Both the position numbers and the translations under genes were made by a program. Positions 58,938 through 64,000 of a stretch of DNA of 64,000 nt are shown here, in pieces. Location: NCBI RefSeq assembly GCF_900110925.1, contig NZ_FOFP01000012.1:94741-158740 (forward strand), read 5' to 3'. This DNA comes from Pseudomonas cuatrocienegasensis (GTDB taxonomy: Bacteria; Pseudomonadota; Gammaproteobacteria; Pseudomonadales; Pseudomonadaceae). How positions within the stretch are numbered: the stretch's first letter is position 1; every line of letters begins with the position of its first letter. The notes below the pieces were generated by a model. That model was not told the DNA's origin and searched no databases. It saw nothing but the letters and a program-made list of their open reading frames with translations.

Positions 58938-60863
58938 ATGCACCTTTCGTTTGTTAAGAAAAACCTGTTGCTCGCCAGCCTGATTGCCTTGAGCGCCTGC
59001 CAGAGCACAGTGGCCGATAAGCCCGCTGCAGCCCTGAGCCTGCAGGCGCTTGCCAGCCCAGACATGGGCGCGGTCGAGGCGGCGCAATGGCTGGCCAGTG
59101 ACAGCTTCTGGCCAGGAGCTGAGCGCTTGCAGAGCAGCGAGAAAAAGGGGCTGTTTGTGCTCGATGGCCAGGGCGCGACCCTGAGCCAATTGCCAGGCAC
59201 TTTTGCCAGCATCGACCATCGCGTCGGCCCTCGCGGTCTGCTGGTGGCAGCGCTGGATGTCGACCGCCAGCAGGCCATGCTGGTCAACCTGGCGAATCAG
59301 CGCTGGGGCGAGCCGCTGTACCTGCCGCGTCCGGCTTACAAGATTGATGGCCTGTGCCTGTACCGCGATGCGGCGCACAACGAGTTTGTCTTTCTGATTG
59401 GCGAGGAAGGCATCGGCGAGCAGTGGCTGGTGGCTCAGAACGAAGTGCCGTTGGCAACGCCCAAGCGCGTGCGCGGCATGAGTCTGCCGCCGGCCAGCGA
59501 GTATTGCCAGGTCGATGATCTGGCTGAGCGCTTGTACGTCAACGAAGAAAACGTCGGCCTGTGGGCCTACGCTGCCCATGCCGAGGCGGATCTGGTGCGC
59601 GAGCCGGTGGGGCTGGTGCAGCCGTTCGGTGATATCGGCAAGGCGCTCGCCGGTATGGCCGTGGTACCGGGCGGGGTGTTGGCGCTGGACCCGGAAAGCA
59701 ACAGCCTGCACCGCTATCAGCGCTCCAGCGATGGTTGGCAGGCCCAGCCGGTGCTGCCCCTGGGCAAGCTGAATGAGCCTGAAGGCCTCAGCGTGCGTGC
59801 TGTTGCAGGCGGCCTGGAGTTACTGGTGCGCGATGACGACGGCCTGCAGCACGGGCAGCTGGCCTGGCAGGCGCAAGCCCCTGAGCCGCACGCAGCACTG
59901 CCGATTCTGCCGGTACAGGTGCAAACCGATCCGGTACCGAGTCTGGGCGATGCCGCCGACGACCCGGCGATCTGGGTGCACCCCAGTGACCCGCGCAAGA
60001 GCCGCGTATTGGGCACCGATAAGCAGGGCGGCCTACTGGCCTATGACCTGGCCGGTAAGCAGCTGCAGGACCTGCGCTTAGGGCGGATGAACAACGTCGA
60101 TGTACGGGCCGGCTTTGACCTCAATGGCGAGCGGGTCGACCTGGCCGTAGCCAGCAACCGTGATCAGAACAGCCTGCAATTGTTTGCCATCGACCGCCGC
60201 AGTGGCGAGTTGCGCAACCTGGGTAAGCTGCCAACGCCGCTCAAGGACATCTACGGTCTGTGCATGTTCAAGGATGCCGCCGGGGCGATTTATGCAATTC
60301 CCAATGACAAGGACGGCACCTTTCTGCAGTACCGCCTGAGTGCAGACGATGGCCGTATCCGTGGTGAGCTGGTGCGCCAGTTCAAGGTGGCGAGCCAACC
60401 GGAAGGTTGCGTCGCCGATGACCGCAACCAGCGCTTGTTTGTCGGCGAAGAAGATGTCGCGGTCTGGGCGCTGGATGCTCGCGCTGAGGCGCCCACTCAG
60501 CTTGAACAGGTGATTGCAGTCGGCGATGTGGTGCATGACGACATTGAAGGTCTGGCGATTTATCAGGGCGCAACGCGTGACTACCTGGTGATCTCCAGCC
60601 AGGGCAACGACAGCTATGTGGTGCTCGATGCGGCAGCGCCCTATGCCGTGCGCGGCGCCTTTCGCATCGGCCTGAACGCGCAACTGGGCATCGATGGCGC
60701 CTCGGAAACCGACGGCCTGGACGTTACTTCAGCCAACCTCGGCGGCATCTGGAGCGCCGGCATGCTGGTGGTGCAGGACGGGCGCAAGCGCATGCCCGAA
60801 GACCGCCAGAACTACAAATACCTGCCCTGGAGCGCGGTGGCCGAGGCCCTGGGTCTGGAATAG
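58938..60863 (+). CDS. Two-domain beta-propeller phytase, lipoprotein
   Basis: This 641-residue protein has a lipoprotein signal with Cys21 (LIALSAC) and two beta-propeller phytase-like domains. The second (about residue 333 to the end) has the conserved DDPAIWVHPSDP, NNVDVRAGFDLNGERVDL, GLCMFKD, QPEGCVADD and DIEGLAIY segments. The first (about 30-330) is shorter and more degenerate, as in known two-domain phytases where the first domain aids activity. It should release phosphate from phytate on the cell surface or in the periplasm, with calcium. It follows the receptor by 71 bases. Confidence 0.93.
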   Translation: MHLSFVKKNLLLASLIALSACQSTVADKPAAALSLQALASPDMGAVEAAQWLASDSFWPGAERLQSSEKKGLFVLDGQGATLSQLPGTFASIDHRVGPRGLLVAALDVDRQQAMLVNLANQRWGEPLYLPRPAYKIDGLCLYRDAAHNEFVFLIGEEGIGEQWLVAQNEVPLATPKRVRGMSLPPASEYCQVDDLAERLYVNEENVGLWAYAAHAEADLVREPVGLVQPFGDIGKALAGMAVVPGGVLALDPESNSLHRYQRSSDGWQAQPVLPLGKLNEPEGLSVRAVAGGLELLVRDDDGLQHGQLAWQAQAPEPHAALPILPVQVQTDPVPSLGDAADDPAIWVHPSDPRKSRVLGTDKQGGLLAYDLAGKQLQDLRLGRMNNVDVRAGFDLNGERVDLAVASNRDQNSLQLFAIDRRSGELRNLGKLPTPLKDIYGLCMFKDAAGAIYAIPNDKDGTFLQYRLSADDGRIRGELVRQFKVASQPEGCVADDRNQRLFVGEEDVAVWALDARAEAPTQLEQVIAVGDVVHDDIEGLAIYQGATRDYLVISSQGNDSYVVLDAAAPYAVRGAFRIGLNAQLGIDGASETDGLDVTSANLGGIWSAGMLVVQDGRKRMPEDRQNYKYLPWSAVAEALGLE

Positions 60864-60871
60864 CGGGCCTG

Positions 60872-60897
60872 GTAGCCCGGATGCAATCCGGGGCTAC
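60872..60897. repeat. GTAGCCCGGATG palindromic repeat
   Basis: GTAGCCCGGAT and ATCCGGGGCTAC form a hairpin with a short loop, eight bases after the phytase stop codon. A further GAAAAGCTCGCGGCTAAAGC unit (about 60917-60938) is a typical Pseudomonas REP. The 163-base gap holds no gene. Confidence 0.8.
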
Positions 60898-61026
60898 GGG
60901 GGCTGCAGCCGTGAAGCGAAAAGCTCGCGGCTAAAGCCCCTCCCACGGCCCCGGTTACGGGGCCGCTCACTGCAATGAAATGACGCCCGCCGTCTATGGC
61001 GGGTGCGGCAAGCCAAGGAGTCGAAG

Positions 61027-61737
61027 ATGCACAGTTCACTCGAACAGATGACCGTCTGGGGCCTGATCAGCGACGCCAGCCTGCTGGTGCAGGCGGTGAT
61101 GCTCAGCCTGGTCCTGGCGTCGCTGGCCAGTTGGTATTTGATCGTGCAGCGCAGCGCCGTGTTGCGCCGCAGCGAGCGTGAGGCGAATGCCTTTGTCCAG
61201 CGCCTGCGCGGCAGCGCCGACCTGGCCCAGCTGCAGCGCGACTGCAGCGCCACCGCCGACGAAGACGCCGGCGTGCAGCGCCTGTTTCAGGCCGGCTATG
61301 GCGAGTTCCAGCTCCTGCGCCGCGAGCCGGGTATTGCCAGCGAGGTGGTGGTCGAGGGGGTCGAGCGCAGCCTGCTGGTGGCCATCTCCGAGCAGGAAGA
61401 ACGCTTGGAGAAAGGCCTGCCGCTGCTCGCCACCGTCGGTTCAGTGAGCCCCTACATCGGTTTGTTCGGCACCGTCTGGGGCATCATGAACTCCTTTATC
61501 GGCTTGTCCCAGGTGCAGCAGGCGACGTTGTCCACGGTCGCGCCGGGGATCGCCGAAGCGCTGATCGCCACCGCCATCGGCCTGTTCGCGGCCATCCCTG
61601 CGGTGATCGCCTACAACCGTTTCTCTGCCCGCGTGGCCAGTCTCAGCGTGCGCTATTACGGCTTTGGCAACGAGCTGCAGGGCCGCCTGCATCGCCACTT
61701 GCACACGGGCGGCGGCACACTCGCCGCAGCGGCCTGA
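61027..61737 (+). CDS. TolQ/ExbB-type proton channel protein
   Basis: This 236-residue protein has three membrane helices (about residues 18-38, 134-156 and 170-195). The sequence is closer to TolQ than to classic ExbB: DASLLVQAVMLSLVLASLASWYLIV, LLATVGSVSPYIGLFGTVWGIMNSF and APGIAEALIATAIGLFAAIPAVIAYNRF. It forms the motor stator with the next gene. AAGGAG lies ahead of ATG 61027. Because a TonB gene, not tolA, follows, it probably drives the nearby receptor. Confidence 0.92.
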   Translation: MHSSLEQMTVWGLISDASLLVQAVMLSLVLASLASWYLIVQRSAVLRRSEREANAFVQRLRGSADLAQLQRDCSATADEDAGVQRLFQAGYGEFQLLRREPGIASEVVVEGVERSLLVAISEQEERLEKGLPLLATVGSVSPYIGLFGTVWGIMNSFIGLSQVQQATLSTVAPGIAEALIATAIGLFAAIPAVIAYNRFSARVASLSVRYYGFGNELQGRLHRHLHTGGGTLAAAA

Positions 61738-61747
61738 GGGGATCGCC

Positions 61748-62197
61748 ATGCGCAGGCCACAGAGCAAGCACGGGCCCAAGGCCGAGATGAACGTGGTGCC
61801 CTATATCGACGTGATGCTGGTGCTACTGGTGATCTTTATGGTCACCGCGCCCATGCTGATTCAGGGCGTGCAGATCGAGCTGCCCAAGGTCGCCGCCGAA
61901 GCGCTGCCCACGGATAACCAGCAGCGCATCCTGACCCTCTCGGTACAGGCCGACGGCAGCTACTACTGGAACCTTGGCAGCGAGTTGGACACCGAACTGG
62001 GCGAGGCCAGCGAACAGGCGGTGGACCTGGCGCAGATGAGCACACGGGTCAGCCAGTTGGTGGCCGAACAGGGCGATACCCAGGTGTATATCCGCGCCGA
62101 CCAGGCCGCCGACTACGCCAGCGTAGTGGCCGGCATCGCCGCCTTGCAGCAGGGCGGGGTGAGCAGCCTGGGGCTGATCACCGAGGCGCCGCAATGA
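61748..62197 (+). CDS. TolR/ExbD-type motor protein
   Basis: This 149-residue protein has one membrane helix with the essential acidic residue Asp21 (EMNVVPYIDVMLVLLVIFMV) and a periplasmic domain with the TolR-like QGVQIELPK and YYWNLGSELDTE segments. With the TolQ-like protein it converts proton flow into motion. GAGGGG lies ahead of ATG 61748. Its last bases overlap the TonB gene as ATGA. Confidence 0.93.
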   Translation: MRRPQSKHGPKAEMNVVPYIDVMLVLLVIFMVTAPMLIQGVQIELPKVAAEALPTDNQQRILTLSVQADGSYYWNLGSELDTELGEASEQAVDLAQMSTRVSQLVAEQGDTQVYIRADQAADYASVVAGIAALQQGGVSSLGLITEAPQ

Positions 62198-63006
62198 GCA
62201 ACCTGGCCCTGCCCGCTACGCCCACCACCTGGCACGCGCCACCGCCTACACATCAGTGGCACCGCCGCTGCAGCGCCTTGGCGGTGGCGTTGGCCGTGCA
62301 CCTCGGGCTGGGGGCACTGCTGCTGACCCAGTGGCAGGTCAGCCAGCCCGAAGTGCCGCAGATCAGCACCGTGCAGTTGCAATTGCTTACCCTGGCACCG
62401 CCCGCACCCGTACCGCCGGTGCTTGCCGAGCCCACCCCCGCCCCGGTACAGCCACCGCCATCCGTTCAGCCCGCGCCGGTGGTCGAGCCGCCGCGTCTTG
62501 AGCAAGCCGCGCTGGCACGCAAGCGCGCCGAGCAAGCGCAGCGTGAACAGGCGCAACAACGTCTGCGCGAAGAACAACAACGTGATGAGCAGCGCCAGCG
62601 CCGCGAGGCCGAGGCCCTCGCGCAGCAGGAGCAGCAACGCCAGGCCGAGCAGCGCTTAGCCGAACAACGCGAACAGGCCGCGGCCGCCGCAGCCGAGCGC
62701 GCACGCCAGGCTGAAGCGGCGGCGGCCGCCAGCCGCCAGTATTTGCCGATCGCCAAACAGGCGCCGAGCTACCCGCAGCGCGCTCTGGACAAAGGCCTCG
62801 AAGGCCAATGCACCGTGCATTACACCGTCAATGCGCAGGGACGGGTGGAAAACCCCGAAGCCGAGAGCGACTGCCACCCGCTGTTTATCCGCCCCTCGCT
62901 GAATGCGGCAAAGAGCTTTCGCTACCAGCCGCGCATCATCGAAGGCCGCGCCGTGGCAGTGGCCAATGTGAGAAACACCTTTACCTACCGCATCGAACCG
63001 CGCTGA
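62194..63006 (+). CDS. TonB energy transducer with TolA-like coiled region
   Basis: This 270-residue protein has a cytoplasmic start, one helix (about residues 28-46), a Pro-rich stretch (about 66-100), a long Gln/Glu/Arg/Ala-rich coiled region (about 100-182), and a C-terminal TonB domain (YPQRALDKGLEGQCTVHYTV, FRYQPRIIEGRAVAV, NTFTYRI). The coiled part resembles TolA domain II, unlike the Lys-Pro linker of classical TonB. Cys208 and Cys225 lie in the C-terminal domain and could form a disulfide. It should energise the receptor at 56356. Confidence 0.9.
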   Translation: MSNLALPATPTTWHAPPPTHQWHRRCSALAVALAVHLGLGALLLTQWQVSQPEVPQISTVQLQLLTLAPPAPVPPVLAEPTPAPVQPPPSVQPAPVVEPPRLEQAALARKRAEQAQREQAQQRLREEQQRDEQRQRREAEALAQQEQQRQAEQRLAEQREQAAAAAAERARQAEAAAAASRQYLPIAKQAPSYPQRALDKGLEGQCTVHYTVNAQGRVENPEAESDCHPLFIRPSLNAAKSFRYQPRIIEGRAVAVANVRNTFTYRIEPR

Positions 63007-63050
63007 TCTGGGCGTCTGGAATGCGCATAAATCCGCCGCAGGCCGCGGGG

Positions 63051-63138
63051 TCAGTAGCCTGGGTCGAGCGCAGCGACACCCGGGTACGCTCGTCAGTCAG
63101 TAGCCTGGGTTGAGCGCAGCGATACCCGGGAACGCTCG
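63051..63138. repeat. Direct tandem of a 42-bp repeat
   Basis: Two copies (63051-63092 and 63097-63138), nearly identical over 42 bases, start TCAGTAGCCTGGGT and end CGCTCG. The same unit forms the inverted repeat at 11-83. Spacing is 46 bases from start to start. Confidence 0.85.
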
Positions 63139-63199
63139 CCAGGTGGCAAGCGAGGCCGCGCCGCGTGACGACGCGCCCCGGTTGAATCGGCCGAAATGC

Positions 63200-63757
63200 T
63201 CAGGCCGCGTGCTTGGCAACCCACCCGGCATAAGCGTCGATAAACTTCTGCAGAAAGGGTTTGATGCTGTCGCTCAGCACGCCCTGCTCATCGAAGAACG
63301 AGCCCGCGCCGCCAAGGTAGGCTTCGGGCTGTTGCAGCACCGGCACGTCGAGAAACACCAGGCACTGGCGCAGGTGGTGGTTGGCGCCAAAGCCGCCAAT
63401 TGCGCCAGGCGAGGCGCTGAGCACGGCGCCGGGTTTGCCGCTGAAGGCGCTTTTGCCATAGGGCCGTGAGCCGACGTCGATGGCGTTCTTCATCGGTGCA
63501 GGGATCGAGCGGTTGTATTCCGGGGTGACGAACAGCAGCGCGTCGGCGGCGCCCACTTGCTCACGAAAGCGTTGGTAAGCGGCCGGGTAGGGCGCGACAT
63601 CGGTGTCTTCGTTGTACAGCGGCAGGTCGCCGATCTCGACGATTTCCAGCTGCAGCGATGGCGGCGCGAGCTCGGCCAGGGCCAGGGCGAGTTTACGGTT
63701 GATCGATGCCTGGCGCAGGCTGCCGACCAGGACGGCGACGCGGTGGACCTTGCTCAT
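63200..63757 (-). CDS. NADPH-dependent FMN reductase family protein
   Basis: This 185-residue flavodoxin-like oxidoreductase has the flavin-binding LVGSLRQASINRKLA start, TPEYNRSIPAPMKNAID near residues 78-94, and the SPGAIGGFGANHHLRQCL segment near 115-132. It matches quinone/chromate-type reductases, which reduce quinones or metal ions with NAD(P)H and FMN. It is monocistronic; the physiological substrate is not evident. Confidence 0.92.
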   Translation of the reverse strand: MSKVHRVAVLVGSLRQASINRKLALALAELAPPSLQLEIVEIGDLPLYNEDTDVAPYPAAYQRFREQVGAADALLFVTPEYNRSIPAPMKNAIDVGSRPYGKSAFSGKPGAVLSASPGAIGGFGANHHLRQCLVFLDVPVLQQPEAYLGGAGSFFDEQGVLSDSIKPFLQKFIDAYAGWVAKHAA

Positions 63758-63914
63758 GGTGAACTCCTCGGATAAATGAACGGATGACTATAGACCCTGC
63801 GGATCTGGCTAAGGTCCCAGCGATCTTTCCGCGCCAAGGCGACCCCCGTGGTGCTGGCAGCTTCGCCGAGGCTGCTAGAGTGGCATCTTTGCGCCCAGAT
63901 CAGACGGAGCCTGC

Positions 63915-64000
63915 ATGAACCTGTCGTTGCTCAGCCGTTACGCGTTTTTCGCCTGTTGTGTGTTGTTTACCCTGGTCAGCCTGCTGTTTCTTGAGCATGA
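63915..64000 (+). CDS. Start of a membrane protein gene (cut by window edge)
   Basis: An ATG at 63915 with CGGAG eight to twelve bases upstream opens a frame that continues to the window end. The first 28 codons encode MNLSLLSRYAF followed by a strongly hydrophobic stretch, so it is either a signal anchor or a first membrane helix. The product cannot be named. Confidence 0.55.
   Translation, partial: MNLSLLSRYAFFACCVLFTLVSLLFLEH

Noticed and set aside
63051..63138. Direct repeats considered as a CRISPR array
   Set aside because: Only two copies, four-base spacer, no cas genes, and the same unit occurs inverted elsewhere.

Overview
The window reads as a chromosomal segment of a Pseudomonas-type gammaproteobacterium. 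The evidence is high GC content, the bioB-bioF-bioH-bioC-bioD cluster followed by FadE-type acyl-CoA dehydrogenases, a large histidine-utilisation (hut) locus with sigma-54 and HutC signals, a GacA-controlled RsmY-type small RNA, and many short palindromic intergenic repeats. There is no prophage, no CRISPR array, no complete insertion sequence, and no rRNA or tRNA gene. Most genes are core metabolism; the unusual content lies in gene decay, repeats and a few paralogues.

Layout. 1-5 kb: creD, a small membrane protein, and a two-subunit sodium:solute symporter (DUF4212 small subunit plus large subunit) with a candidate Crc/Hfq motif in front. 5-7.6 kb: a small HTH regulator, a 53-residue protein, and the tRNA-hydroxylation protein TrhP (YegQ). 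7.6-13.3 kb, minus strand: an iron-uptake unit of FecI-type sigma factor, FecR-type anti-sigma factor, TonB-dependent siderophore receptor, PepSY membrane protein and a 56-residue membrane protein, with two candidate Fur boxes. 13.3-18.6 kb, minus strand: a DEDDh exonuclease, a cNMP/CBS/nucleotidyltransferase protein and malate synthase G. 18.7-22.8 kb: a GNAT acetyltransferase, a GcvR-like ACT protein, RarD, SrkA and ComF. 22.9-27.5 kb: the biotin operon. 27.5-36 kb: a mini flagellar-rod-like protein, an HEXXH protein, three paralogous ~600-residue acyl-CoA dehydrogenases and a diguanylate cyclase, with a promoter and PsrA-type operator before the first dehydrogenase.

36-53 kb is the hut region. 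A YjiH-family membrane protein, hutU, a BCCT transporter, a histidase-like protein that lacks the MIO-forming Ala-Ser-Gly triad, hutH, hutI and hutG run on the plus strand from a sigma-54 promoter. hutF runs towards them. hutD is preceded by the remains of a hutC gene that has lost its middle. hutXWV (an ABC importer) is followed by an intact GntR/UTRA gene that probably supplies HutC activity. Four near-identical TGTATATACA palindromes mark the HutC-controlled promoters. Together these genes import histidine or urocanate and take histidine through urocanate, imidazolonepropionate, formiminoglutamate and formylglutamate to glutamate.

53-64 kb: endonuclease I, the RsmY-type RNA with its GacA box, an AraC regulator behind a degenerate GGDEF protein that keeps its c-di-GMP I-site, and a phosphate-scavenging cassette (Pho box, TonB-dependent receptor, two-domain beta-propeller phytase lipoprotein, TolQ/TolR-like motor pair and a TonB with a TolA-like coiled region). 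The window ends with an NADPH-dependent FMN reductase and the first codons of a further membrane protein.

The observations that most deserve follow-up are the exact MIO-triad deletion in the histidase paralogue, the internally deleted hutC with a substitute regulator, a ~200-bp element family with inverted ends that sits against gene 3' ends, a palindromic repeat read in frame into BioC, and the degenerate GGDEF protein beside rsmY.
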